Assembly (NCBI GenBank): GCA_027858955.1
Contig: JAQIBR010000147.1
Location: 1 to 32,987 of the forward strand
Length of the DNA: 32,987 bases
From: Bacteroidales bacterium
Lineage (GTDB): Bacteria; Bacteroidota; Bacteroidia; Bacteroidales; UBA12170
Direction of reading: 5' to 3'
A model generated the notes under the pieces. That model searched no databases. It had not been told where the DNA came from and was given only the letters and a program-made list of their open reading frames with translations. Positions 15,508 to 22,384 of the stretch are shown here, piece after piece. A program made the position numbers and the translations under genes. Each line of letters opens with the position of its first letter. The stretch's first letter is position 1.

Positions 15508-15898
15508 GCCACAAAAACACCAATGCACAAAATCTCACCAAATTGTGTTATTAATCCCGATAACTATGGCATACGCGTCAGCTTAAGCTAAAATTAAAAT
15601 CATTCTTGTTCAAAATACACCAAAAACAACCTAATATTTATCCTTAAAGGACAGCTAAATTAAACTGACCAGAATATGATTGTGGACTTTCAGCCCTTTA
15701 AAACCTTACAAACTCTGCGACACAGGGTTACGCTTCACTTCACCCTGTGCTTATACATTACGAGATTTCACATCTTGCATATTGTTAAATATCAAACATC
15801 ATTAAATCAAAGTGTTCCAGATATTTTCGATAAGAATGCAAGTTCAAATTTAATATAGTATACTTTGGTGGAATTTAGTGTTTTGGTGAGTTGGTGGC
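15508..15898. repeat. Long imperfect inverted repeat, probable decayed MITE-like element
   Basis: The left arm (15508-15542) starts GCCACAAAAACACCAA. The right arm (15864-15898), read on the minus strand, starts GCCACCAACTCACCAA. The arms agree at roughly three quarters of positions over 35 bp, with the shared pattern GCCAC-AA--CACCAA--CAC-AAA. Inside are a 10-bp palindrome AGCTTAAGCT (15580-15589) and no convincing gene: a 60-codon frame at 15676-15858 has no family features. Together with the TetR operator and the PLP-enzyme promoter this is what the 648-bp gap 15399-16046 holds. Confidence 0.55.
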
Positions 15899-16018
15899 TT
15901 TTTTTTAATTTTATTAGTAAATGATATCAAATCTACATCAAATATCGAAAAGGCACTCTTAACGAATTTACAGTTAATTAAAACGAGTAAAGCCTAATGC
16001 TAATGTTCTATTTTTTCT

Positions 16019-16026
16019 TAAATTTG
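16019..16026 (+). promoter_or_regulatory. Putative -7 box (TAAATTTG) of PLP enzyme gene
   Basis: TAAATTTG matches TAnnTTTG 20 bp before the ATG at 16047. At the expected 19-bp spacing upstream the sequence is AATG, two bases off TTTG, so the -33 match is partial. Confidence 0.5.
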
Positions 16027-16046
16027 CTCCCCTAATTTTATTATTT

Positions 16047-17519
16047 ATGATCGAAATTATTGATAAGGTAACAAATACCAAAGTATTGGAAAGAGCTGTT
16101 AAACGCTATCGCGAAAAAGGAATTATTCTGCCAACGTTTAAGCAGATGGAAGATCCGACTATGATTCCTGAAAAGTTAGTTAAACAATTAAAATCGATAG
16201 GTTTATGGGATAATCATCCATTAAATTTATTTCGTATTACATGGAAAAACGAACCTGTGGAGCAGGGCGGAGGTTTTGGTGGCGTTAATTATCTTGAAAT
16301 ACCAAAAGAAATTAGCGGTGTTGATGCTAAAATTATTATGATATTAGGCAAATATTTTCCTACAGGTGCGCATAAAGTTGGAGCAGCTTATGGTTGTTTG
16401 GCGCCTCGTATTATAACCGGTCAATTCGATCCTACTTATCATAAAGCTGTTTGGCCATCTACAGGAAATTATTGTCGTGGTGGTGCTTTCGATTCTTTTT
16501 TGATGGATGTTACGGCTGTAGCTATTTTGCCGGAAGAAATGAGTAAAGAGCGTTTTACATGGTTGGAAGATATTGGAGCTGAGGTGATTGCAACTCCCGG
16601 TTGTGAATCTAATGTAAAAGAAATTTATGATAAATGCTGGGAAATTCGCCGTACTCGTAAGGATGCCGTTATCTTTAATCAATTCGATGAGTTCGGAAAT
16701 TCTGCCTGGCATTATAATGTTACAGGAAAAGCTATTCATGAAGTTTATGAGGAAGTTAAATCGGATAAAACCCGTTTTTCTGCCTATGTATCTGCTACAG
16801 GCTCAGCAGGTACAATTGCTGCCGGTGATTTTTTACGTACTCTTCATCCTTATATACAAGTAGTAGCTTCAGAGGCGCTTCAATGCCCAACTTTGTTAAG
16901 AAACGGTTTTGGTGGACATCGCATTGAAGGAATAGGTGATAAGCACGTGCCCTGGATTCATAACGTAAGAAATACTAACGTTGTAAATGCAATTGATGAT
17001 GAGCATACTATGCGTTTGCTTCGTTTGTTTAACGAAAAAGAAGGAAAAGAATTTTTGAAAGCCAAAGGTGTTGATCCTGAATTAGTTGACAAATTGTATT
17101 TATTAGGTATCAGCAGTATAGGTAATCTTCTTTCAGCTATTAAAACTGCCAAATATTTCGAATATGACAAAGATGATGTTATTTTCTCAATTGCTACCGA
17201 TTCTGCTGAAATGTACGAAAGTAGAATAGAGGAACAGCGTATAGAAAAAGGCGACTATAATGAGTTACAGGCTGCGCTTGATTTTGAAAGTGTTATTATG
17301 GAGCAAGGCACTGACAATATGAAAGAATTAAATTATCAGGATCAGAAAGCGATTCATAATTTAAAATATTTCACTTGGATTGAGCAACAAGCTAAACCTT
17401 TGGAAGAATTAAATCAAATGTGGTACGATAAACAAATCTGGGATAAAATATTCCACCAAACAGAACGTTGGGATGAACTTATAGAGGAGTTTAATGATCG
17501 GACAGGATTGTTAAAATAG
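16047..17519 (+). CDS. TrpB-like pyridoxal-phosphate-dependent enzyme (fold type II)
   Basis: This 490-residue protein is a fold-type II PLP enzyme related to the tryptophan synthase beta subunit and cysteine synthase. The PLP Lys is K110 in YFPTGAHKVGAAYG, and the phosphate-binding glycine loop is SATGSAGTIAAGD at 249-261. It is longer than TrpB (~400 residues), with a C-terminal helical extension after ~residue 395 (EYDKDDVIFSIATDS ends the core). No TrpA or other trp gene lies nearby, so tryptophan synthesis is not indicated. Related Bacteroidetes proteins are usually annotated only as PLP-dependent protein subunit beta. It stands alone, between a promoter at 16019 and a MITE-like repeat downstream. 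The substrate is unknown; serine/threonine or cysteine chemistry is plausible from the fold. Confidence 0.82.
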   Translation: MIEIIDKVTNTKVLERAVKRYREKGIILPTFKQMEDPTMIPEKLVKQLKSIGLWDNHPLNLFRITWKNEPVEQGGGFGGVNYLEIPKEISGVDAKIIMILGKYFPTGAHKVGAAYGCLAPRIITGQFDPTYHKAVWPSTGNYCRGGAFDSFLMDVTAVAILPEEMSKERFTWLEDIGAEVIATPGCESNVKEIYDKCWEIRRTRKDAVIFNQFDEFGNSAWHYNVTGKAIHEVYEEVKSDKTRFSAYVSATGSAGTIAAGDFLRTLHPYIQVVASEALQCPTLLRNGFGGHRIEGIGDKHVPWIHNVRNTNVVNAIDDEHTMRLLRLFNEKEGKEFLKAKGVDPELVDKLYLLGISSIGNLLSAIKTAKYFEYDKDDVIFSIATDSAEMYESRIEEQRIEKGDYNELQAALDFESVIMEQGTDNMKELNYQDQKAIHNLKYFTWIEQQAKPLEELNQMWYDKQIWDKIFHQTERWDELIEEFNDRTGLLK

Positions 17520-17524
17520 ATCTT

Positions 17525-17663
17525 ATACCAATTGTAGTTCAAAATGCCGCATAGCAAATTTTGAATTTATCCCGAACCTTCGGGAGTTAATGCCGATAGA
17601 TCAACAAAAACGCAAATTGAACGAAGTAAAAATATGCGGCATTTAGTTGACTAATCGGTATTA
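17525..17663. repeat. MITE-like palindromic element (about 139 bp)
   Basis: The ends form terminal inverted repeats of about 28 bp: ATACCAATTGTAGTT...AAATGCCGCATA from 17525, and at the other end the reverse complement ATACCGATTAGTCAACT...AAATGCCGCATA. The innermost 10 bp (AATGCCGCAT at 17542-17551 and ATGCGGCATT at 17634-17643) match exactly. The centre carries TCCCGAA-CC-TTCGGGA, a perfect 7-bp hairpin. The element fills the gap between the PLP enzyme and the convergent TetR gene and its end reaches the TetR stop codon region. No coding capacity is seen. It may also serve as a bidirectional terminator. Confidence 0.7.
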
Positions 17664-18242
17664 GCGACGCATTATTCCAAAGAAAAGTATACGAAGTACA
17701 TAATCTATTCGTTTTTCTAAATTACGCTTCTCGCCTTTTATTAATAGAGGAGCTTCCAAGCCTTTTATTGCGGTAACTAAAGCTATTGCAGCTAATTCAG
17801 GGTCTTGAATTGAGAATTCGCGACTTTTAACACCTTCAATCAGAATATTTTGAAGAATGCTGATTTCTCTTATATGATATTTGTTTCGCAACTCCAGTAT
17901 AAAGTCGAGCTGATGCAATGATTCGTTCTTCATTACATCATAAAAATTATTCAATTCACGAATCTTATTAAGTCGAGTAAAAACGTATAGTTTGAATTTC
18001 TCAGTGGCTGCAATTGGCTTCTCAATTTGAATTAATATATTATCAAACAACATATTAGACTCTGCATCAACAACCGCTTCGTAGATTTCTTCTTTACTTT
18101 TGAAATAATAATAAATAGAACTTTTGCCTTTTCTAGCACCCTCAGCAATATCGTCCATGGTAGTCTTCTTATATCCAAAGCGACTAAAAACTTCACGGGC
18201 AACTTCGATAATTAATCCCTTGACTTTTAATTTATTGGCCAT
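17661..18242 (-). CDS. TetR/AcrR-family transcriptional regulator
   Basis: From the ATG at 18242 the protein is 193 residues and begins MANKLKVKGLIIEVAREVFSRFGYKKTT. The helix-turn-helix is TTMDDIAEGARKGKSSIYYYFKSKEEIYEAVV (about 27-58). The rest is the helical ligand domain. The open frame extends 13 codons further up to 18281, but a perfect promoter (TTTG-N19-TATTTTTG) covers 18279-18309, so that longer start would overlap the -7 box and is rejected. The gene stands alone, followed by PorQ upstream on the same strand with about 100 bp between, and its target is not evident. The recognition helix G-K-S-S-I-Y-Y-Y-F is normal for the family. Confidence 0.88.
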   Translation of the reverse strand: MANKLKVKGLIIEVAREVFSRFGYKKTTMDDIAEGARKGKSSIYYYFKSKEEIYEAVVDAESNMLFDNILIQIEKPIAATEKFKLYVFTRLNKIRELNNFYDVMKNESLHQLDFILELRNKYHIREISILQNILIEGVKSREFSIQDPELAAIALVTAIKGLEAPLLIKGEKRNLEKRIDYVLRILFFGIMRR

Positions 18243-18278
18243 TGTATTCAATTTTTCGACTAATAGAATTTTAAAGTC

Positions 18279-18309
18279 CAAAAATACGAATCTATTAATC
18301 TAAATCAAA
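18279..18309 (-). promoter_or_regulatory. Consensus Bacteroidetes promoter of TetR gene
   Basis: On the minus strand TTTG (18306-18309), a 19-bp spacer and TATTTTTG (18279-18286) exactly fit the TTTG-N19-TAnnTTTG consensus of the primary sigma factor of Bacteroidetes. It fixes the TetR start at 18242. Confidence 0.8.
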
Positions 18310-18337
18310 GTAATATTAAAAATAAAATTAGACCTAA

Positions 18338-19441
18338 TTATTTACCTAGGAACTGTCCTAAATTAGTTGCAATACTTAAGTAATTTGGCGATGTTGCCAA
18401 ATGCTGTGAATTACGAGCATAATTGAACTGAAATTTATAAATATTAAGACCAAAACCCCAGGAAAAACCAACTGTTGATAGCCTGGTGGGGATCGTCATT
18501 TCTTTGCGTTTCAGATAGTTGTATCCAATTCTAAGACTTAGAGCTTTCATAGGACTGAGTTCAGCCCCTAAAACTATATGTCGCATTAGCTTATCTCCAA
18601 ATACATCTATTCCTGTAGATTTATTATCAGTTTCAATTTCCGTTAAGGGGTAAGTTTGATTTGCAAAAACATCATTATATGTTAAATCCCACTTTTGCAA
18701 ATTTGTGAGTAAAACTGAAAAGCGTAATGGAAGATGTGCCAATTTTTTTGAAAATCCAGCTTGAATTTCAAAAGGTAGCGGCTCATTAGTATTAGGTGTA
18801 TAGGTTTTGATCTGAGATCCAATATTTCTGAATATTAAACTTGCACTAATTTGTTTCTCAGGTATTAAATATGTTGCTGCAATATCAACTGCCACGCCAA
18901 ATGAATTATAAGATTCATATGCTGAATAAAGCCCTTTTATATTTGCTCCAATAAAAATAGTAGAACTCAAAGCACGACTCCAACCAATGTTTATAGTATA
19001 GTCACCAGCAGTAAAATTCCCATAACGCTCGCCTGTTTCGGTTGCATAGTCGAACCTGCCATAATCCATAAACTGCATGCTAGCGACAAAAGTACCTAAT
19101 TTTTCAAACATGCGTCCATAACTTACTGATCCATAATTGATATCAGCAAAATAATCGATATAATTAAGCTGAATTTGATTGTGCATTTCGGTAGATATAA
19201 GGGATGGATTTCCTAAAGCCAGACTAATATCATGATCGTAAACACTTAGAAAATTACCTCCCATTGCGATGCTACGAGCAGAAAAAGGCAGGTTTAAAAA
19301 TGCATAAGTTGTTCCTGATTCGCTTTGAGTAAATCCGATTAAAGGTAGAAAGAGAAAAATAAAAATGAGACGAGTAAACAGGTTTTGCACTTTTATACTT
19401 GTTTTAGTTTTATAAACGAATGTACTGTTTCTAAATTGCAT
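18338..19441 (-). CDS. porQ: Type IX secretion system protein PorQ
   Basis: The 367-residue protein has a long, basic N-terminus followed by a hydrophobic signal segment ending LIGFTQSES near residue 40, then YAFLNLPFSARSIAMGGNFLSVYDHDISLALGNPSLIS. That opening is the hallmark of PorQ (and its relative PorV), outer-membrane beta-barrel proteins of the FadL type. Alternating strand patterns continue to the end, FQFNYARNSQHLATSPNYLSIATNL. PorQ works with PorV, PorU and PorZ in attaching type IX substrates at the cell surface, as established in Porphyromonas. No other T9SS gene is next to it, which is usual. I prefer PorQ over PorV from the length and opening motif. Confidence 0.87.
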   Translation of the reverse strand: MQFRNSTFVYKTKTSIKVQNLFTRLIFIFLFLPLIGFTQSESGTTYAFLNLPFSARSIAMGGNFLSVYDHDISLALGNPSLISTEMHNQIQLNYIDYFADINYGSVSYGRMFEKLGTFVASMQFMDYGRFDYATETGERYGNFTAGDYTINIGWSRALSSTIFIGANIKGLYSAYESYNSFGVAVDIAATYLIPEKQISASLIFRNIGSQIKTYTPNTNEPLPFEIQAGFSKKLAHLPLRFSVLLTNLQKWDLTYNDVFANQTYPLTEIETDNKSTGIDVFGDKLMRHIVLGAELSPMKALSLRIGYNYLKRKEMTIPTRLSTVGFSWGFGLNIYKFQFNYARNSQHLATSPNYLSIATNLGQFLGK

Positions 19442-19550
19442 GGTGGAATATAATTATACAAAGATTTGGATAATGCGAAGATATGTTTTGCCGAAGAATA
19501 CGATTTGTTTATTCAACTTTATCACCAAAACTTAAAAAAAAATAATGTAA

Positions 19551-19598
19551 TACCTGTTATGAGCAAGGCCGAAATACCTGTATTGAGCAAGGCCGAAA
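19551..19598. repeat. Two tandem 24-bp direct repeats
   Basis: Positions 19551-19574 and 19575-19598 are 24-bp copies of TACCTG-TTAT/TATT-GAGCAAGGCCGAAA, identical except in the four middle bases. The second copy is also the outer left arm of the large palindrome described separately. Confidence 0.75.
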
Positions 19599-19794
19599 TA
19601 AGGTTTTAGACTGTGTATCACATGACTTCTCTACTAAGGTTAAAAAATTGAATATAAGGTTTTTAAACCTAATCCAGATCGGTAATGTATGAGATTATGA
19701 CATCTTAATAAAACCTTATTTTTTTCAAGTTTTTTGAAGCTTAGTAGAAAAAATGATCGCCTCTCAACAAACCTTATTTCAGTCTTATTCAATA
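19581..19794. repeat. Large nested imperfect palindrome upstream of the response regulator gene
   Basis: Outer arms 19581-19606 and 19769-19794 are reverse complements at 22 of 26 positions, and every mismatch is a transition. Inner arms 19630-19663 and 19710-19748 share TCTACTAAG and ATAAGGTTTT with small gaps. The two arm pairs are nested around a centre near 19687. The block lies in the 493-bp gap between the start of porQ and the response regulator start (19442-19934). No coding frame is seen inside. It could be a MITE-like element or encode a structured RNA. Confidence 0.65.
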
Positions 19795-19844
19795 TAAATA
19801 TTAACCTTTGAGGTCAAGTCTTACTAATTATAAGATAGACACAA

Positions 19845-19860
19845 ATGTTCTCCGGAACAT
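19845..19860. promoter_or_regulatory. Palindromic site upstream of response regulator promoter
   Basis: ATGTTC and GAACAT flank a TCCG centre, making a 16-bp inverted repeat 29 bp upstream of the -33 box. This spacing suits an activator or repressor site, but no binding protein is indicated. Confidence 0.4.
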
Positions 19861-19888
19861 CAAAATAATACTTAATCATATTGTAGTC

Positions 19889-19919
19889 TTTGCTCTTGCA
19901 GCGAAATAAAGTACATTTG
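19889..19919 (+). promoter_or_regulatory. Consensus Bacteroidetes promoter of response regulator gene
   Basis: TTTG (19889-19892), a 19-bp spacer and TACATTTG (19912-19919) fit TTTG-N19-TAnnTTTG exactly. The start codon must therefore be downstream, at 19935, giving a leader of about 10 nt. Confidence 0.85.
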
Positions 19920-19934
19920 TATAAAGATTATTTT

Positions 19935-21083
19935 ATGGCTAAAATATTAGTAATTGATGACGAGCGGAGTATAAGGAATACAATTAAAGAGATTCTTGAA
20001 TTTGAAAAATACGAAGTTTCACTTGCGGCTGATGGTTTTGAAGGAATTGCACTGATTGAGCAGACTAATTTCGATGTCATTCTTTGCGATGTTAAAATGC
20101 CAGGAAAAGATGGAATAGAAGTCTTGCAGGATGCTATGAAATTGACTGATACACCTTTTATTATGATTTCAGGTCATGGAACCATTGAGTTGGCTGTAGA
20201 AGCTATCAAAAAAGGTGCTTATGATTATATTGCTAAACCATTGGATTTGAATCGCTTATTAATTGCACTTCGCAATGCGATGGAAAAAGGACAACTAGAG
20301 GTTGAAACAAAGAAATTACGAAAAAAAATCAGCAATAAATATAAGATGGTAGGCGAGTCAACTCCAATGAAACAACTTCGCAGTTTAATCCTGAAAGTTG
20401 GGCCAACTCATGCTCGCGTTTTTATTACCGGTGAAAATGGGACAGGTAAAGAGTTAGTTGCCAGAGCAATACACGAGTCTAGCGATCGTGCTAAAGCTCC
20501 GTTTATTGAAGTAAATTGTGCTGCAATCCCTTCGGAGTTGATTGAAAGTCAGTTGTTTGGTCATGAGAAAGGATCGTTTACATCTGCCATTAAGCAGCGT
20601 AAAGGCGATTTTGAATTGGCACATGGCGGCACAATATTCCTCGATGAAATTGGAGATATGAGCTTATCAGCGCAAGCTAAAGTATTGCGTGCTTTGCAGG
20701 AAAATAAAATTGTCAGAGTAGGAGGAGAGAAAGAAATTCTTGTTGATGTTCGCATTATTGCTGCCACAAATAAAAATATTAAAACAGAGATAAAAGACAA
20801 TAGCTTTAGAGAAGACCTATATCATCGACTGAGTGTAATATTATTGGAAGTTCCTCCTTTGAGAAATAGAAAAGAAGACATTCCATTGCTTGTTGATTAT
20901 TTTCTAACCGATATTGCAGATTCTCATGGGAAGAAAAAGACAGAAGTATCAAAAAACGCTTTAATAAAACTGCAAGACAAAGCATGGACTGGAAACATTA
21001 GAGAATTACGTAATGTGGTTGAACGATTGGTTATCTTAGCAGGAAACAAGATTGAAGTTGAAGATATTGAAACTTACGTTTAA
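19935..21083 (+). CDS. NtrC-type response regulator (REC + sigma-54 AAA+), no DNA-binding domain
   Basis: The 382-residue protein has a receiver domain (1-120) with acidic pocket D8/D9, phosphoacceptor D52 and K101. An AAA+ domain (about 140-365) carries Walker A GENGTGKE (166-173) and Walker B TIFLDEIGD (233-241). The sigma-54 contact loop is GSFTSA (213-218), not the usual GAFTGA. It ends at ...VEDIETYV directly after the AAA+ lid, so the C-terminal Fis helix-turn-helix of typical NtrC proteins is absent. Closely similar HTH-less proteins with GAFTSA are, from memory, widespread in Bacteroidetes, so this is probably a conserved clade rather than a truncation. Start 19935 is set by the promoter just upstream; an earlier in-frame ATG at 19890 lies inside that promoter. 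No cognate kinase is adjacent. Its last 4 nt overlap the convergent MarC gene. Confidence 0.9.
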   Translation: MAKILVIDDERSIRNTIKEILEFEKYEVSLAADGFEGIALIEQTNFDVILCDVKMPGKDGIEVLQDAMKLTDTPFIMISGHGTIELAVEAIKKGAYDYIAKPLDLNRLLIALRNAMEKGQLEVETKKLRKKISNKYKMVGESTPMKQLRSLILKVGPTHARVFITGENGTGKELVARAIHESSDRAKAPFIEVNCAAIPSELIESQLFGHEKGSFTSAIKQRKGDFELAHGGTIFLDEIGDMSLSAQAKVLRALQENKIVRVGGEKEILVDVRIIAATNKNIKTEIKDNSFREDLYHRLSVILLEVPPLRNRKEDIPLLVDYFLTDIADSHGKKKTEVSKNALIKLQDKAWTGNIRELRNVVERLVILAGNKIEVEDIETYV

Positions 21084-21727
21084 GCTGGAAATATGCCTTG
21101 AAGAATAGGCCCTAATCCGGCAAAAAAGAATTCAACAGCTATAACCATAACAATTAGGCCCATTAATTTTAGCATAATCTTATTTCCTGTTTCACCCAGA
21201 AACTTGGTTATTCTAGAGCCGCCCAAATATATTAGAATTGTGAGCAGCATTGTGAAAACAATGGTTCCGATTAAAATAGTTTTTAAAACTAAATCACTAG
21301 AATCTTCCATCAATACAATAGAATTAGTAATGGCTCCGGGACCTGCTATCATTGGAATTCCTAGTGGCGTAACAGAAATATCATCTACATACTCTTTTAC
21401 GCTTTCTTGTGGAATACTTTTAAACGAGCTGAGACGTGCGTTAAGCATATCGTATCCCATCATAAAGAAGATAATTCCGCCAACTATTCGGAAACTGTTT
21501 ACAGATATTCCGAAAAATTCGAAAAGCATCTGACCCCCAAAAGCAAAAATCATCAAAGTAATAAATGCTGTTAAAACTGCTTTTAGAGCAGTTTTAGTTC
21601 TTTCCGACTTGCTTAATTTAGCAGTCATTGTTAAAAAAACAGGCATAGATCCCAAAGGATTTATAAGGGTAAAAAAGGAAGTGAAATAAAGCAATGCAAT
21701 GGTTAATAATTCCTGTGTGCTATACAT
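21080..21727 (-). CDS. MarC-family integral membrane protein
   Basis: The 215-residue protein (from ATG 21727) has about six hydrophobic segments and the MarC/UPF0056 signatures: FFTLINPLGSMPVFLTMT near the N-terminus and VTPLGIPMIAGPGAITNSIVLM in the middle. Length and topology are normal for this inner-membrane family. Its function is not settled; an earlier link to multiple antibiotic resistance was not borne out. An upstream in-frame ATG at 21751 exists, but a TATTTTTG -7-like box at 21740-21747 lies between the two, so the shorter start is preferred. It is convergent with, and overlaps by 4 nt, the response regulator gene. Confidence 0.88.
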   Translation of the reverse strand: MYSTQELLTIALLYFTSFFTLINPLGSMPVFLTMTAKLSKSERTKTALKAVLTAFITLMIFAFGGQMLFEFFGISVNSFRIVGGIIFFMMGYDMLNARLSSFKSIPQESVKEYVDDISVTPLGIPMIAGPGAITNSIVLMEDSSDLVLKTILIGTIVFTMLLTILIYLGGSRITKFLGETGNKIMLKLMGLIVMVIAVEFFFAGLGPILQGIFPA

Positions 21728-21739
21728 GTCTTTTTTTTG

Positions 21740-21747
21740 CAAAAATA
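21740..21747 (-). promoter_or_regulatory. Putative -7 box (TATTTTTG) of MarC gene
   Basis: TATTTTTG on the minus strand matches TAnnTTTG, 12 bp before the ATG at 21727. No TTTG is seen at the expected -33 spacing. Confidence 0.45.
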
Positions 21748-21840
21748 GCAATTTATAAAACCTATGGATCAGATAAATTCAAATGACATTTTAACTTTTC
21801 TGATCGATTTAGAAAAAAAGTACGATTAATCATTTTTTCA

Positions 21841-21870
21841 TTTGTAAATTTCTAAATATTTATATCTTTG
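21841..21870 (+). promoter_or_regulatory. Promoter of the tRNA-Glu cluster
   Basis: TTTG (21841-21844), an 18-bp spacer and TATCTTTG (21863-21870) fit the Bacteroidetes consensus with a spacer one base short of the usual 19. The intact tRNA begins 16 bp downstream. Confidence 0.75.
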
Positions 21871-21886
21871 CACCGCTAAAAACAAC

Positions 21887-21958
21887 GGTCCGTTCGTCTA
21901 GGGGTTAGGACGCCAGGTTTTCATCCTGGTAACAGGGGTTCGATTCCCCTACGGACTA
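21887..21958 (+). tRNA. tRNA-Glu (anticodon UUC), copy 1
   Basis: The 72-nt gene folds into a full cloverleaf. The acceptor stem is GGTCCGT/ACGGACT (first pair G-U), the D arm GTCT/GGAC, the anticodon stem CCAGG/CCTGG with loop TTTTCAT (anticodon TTC), and the T arm AGGGG-TTCGATT-CCCCT. The discriminator base is A and CCA is not encoded. It reads GAA/GAG codons. It is the first member of a short cluster with a second identical copy at 22085. Confidence 0.95.
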
Positions 21959-21982
21959 CAGCACAAAGTTCTATTATATATT

Positions 21983-22001
21983 GGTCCGTTCGTCTAGGGG
22001 T
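21983..22001 (+). pseudogene. Truncated tRNA-Glu (5' 19 nt only)
   Basis: GGTCCGTTCGTCTAGGGGT is identical to the first 19 nt of the two flanking tRNA-Glu genes and is preceded, like copy 2, by ATT. The identity stops in the D loop, where TCCCGATAGCTATCGGGA begins, and the anticodon, T arm and 3' acceptor strand are missing. It cannot make a tRNA. Confidence 0.85.
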
Positions 22002-22003
22002 AA

Positions 22004-22087
22004 GTCCCGATAGCTATCGGGAGCAAGGTTTGATCAATAATTTGATTGAAATCAAGACTCTCAAACGGAAATACCAATAAAATTGGT
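22004..22087 (+). repeat. Palindrome-rich insert interrupting the tRNA-Glu remnant
   Basis: The segment after the tRNA fragment contains the perfect 16-bp-plus palindrome TCCCGATAGCTATCGGGA (22004-22021), a gene-free stretch with related TTTGATCAA and TTGATTGAAATCAA sequences, and a final hairpin ACCAAT-AAA-ATTGGT (22073-22087) whose right arm overlaps the 5' end of tRNA copy 2. The CCCGAT/ATCGGG core resembles the central hairpin of the MITE-like element at 17525-17663. Confidence 0.6.
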
Positions 22088-22156
22088 CCGTTCGTCTAGG
22101 GGTTAGGACGCCAGGTTTTCATCCTGGTAACAGGGGTTCGATTCCCCTACGGACTA
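22085..22156 (+). tRNA. tRNA-Glu (anticodon UUC), copy 2
   Basis: This gene is identical over all 72 nt to the tRNA-Glu at 21887-21958, with the same cloverleaf, anticodon TTC and lack of encoded CCA. It is followed by a strong terminator at 22172-22206. No separate promoter is visible, so it is probably transcribed from the promoter at 21841 together with copy 1 and the remnant. Confidence 0.95.
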
Positions 22157-22171
22157 CTATCCAAAATTCAG

Positions 22172-22206
22172 AACCGCTTGTAATCATTTGATTACGGCGG
22201 TTTTTT
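22172..22206 (+). terminator. Terminator of tRNA-Glu cluster
   Basis: AACCGC and GCGGTT enclose an inner stem GTAATC/GATTAC with an ATTT loop, giving one long hairpin, and TTTTTTC follows directly. It lies 15 bp after the second tRNA. The rest of the 228-bp gap before the sigma factor shows no clear feature. Confidence 0.88.
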
Positions 22207-22384
22207 CTTTTTATATCATAGATAAGATAATGAGAAGGAAATCTACCCTTAAATACTTTTCTCCATTATAAAAGCTAATTTAATTATTAGGTTTTTTTAA
22301 CAATAGAAGCTAATATCATTTTTTTGTATTATATTCACACTTTCAAAGCATTGCATATAGATACTTTTCCCAAACGCGAATAAA

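Noticed and set aside
15676-15858. 60-codon plus-strand open frame in the large gap
   Set aside because: It has no family features, no promoter or ribosome site of note, and lies inside an inverted-repeat element; His/Leu-rich low-complexity composition suggests chance.
16047-17519. Tryptophan synthase beta subunit (trpB)
   Set aside because: It has the fold and PLP lysine but is about 90 residues longer, lacks other trp genes nearby and does not match the usual TrpB motif around the lysine closely enough.
18243-18281. Longer N-terminus for the second TetR regulator
   Set aside because: A perfect promoter's -7 box (18279-18286) overlaps that ATG, so it cannot be in the transcript.
19551-19598. 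CRISPR-like array
   Set aside because: The two 24-bp copies are directly adjacent with no spacer, there are only two units, and no cas genes are present.
19890-19934. Longer N-terminus for the response regulator
   Set aside because: The extra 15 codons lie over the -33/-7 promoter, and MAKILVIDDE is the normal receiver-domain beginning.
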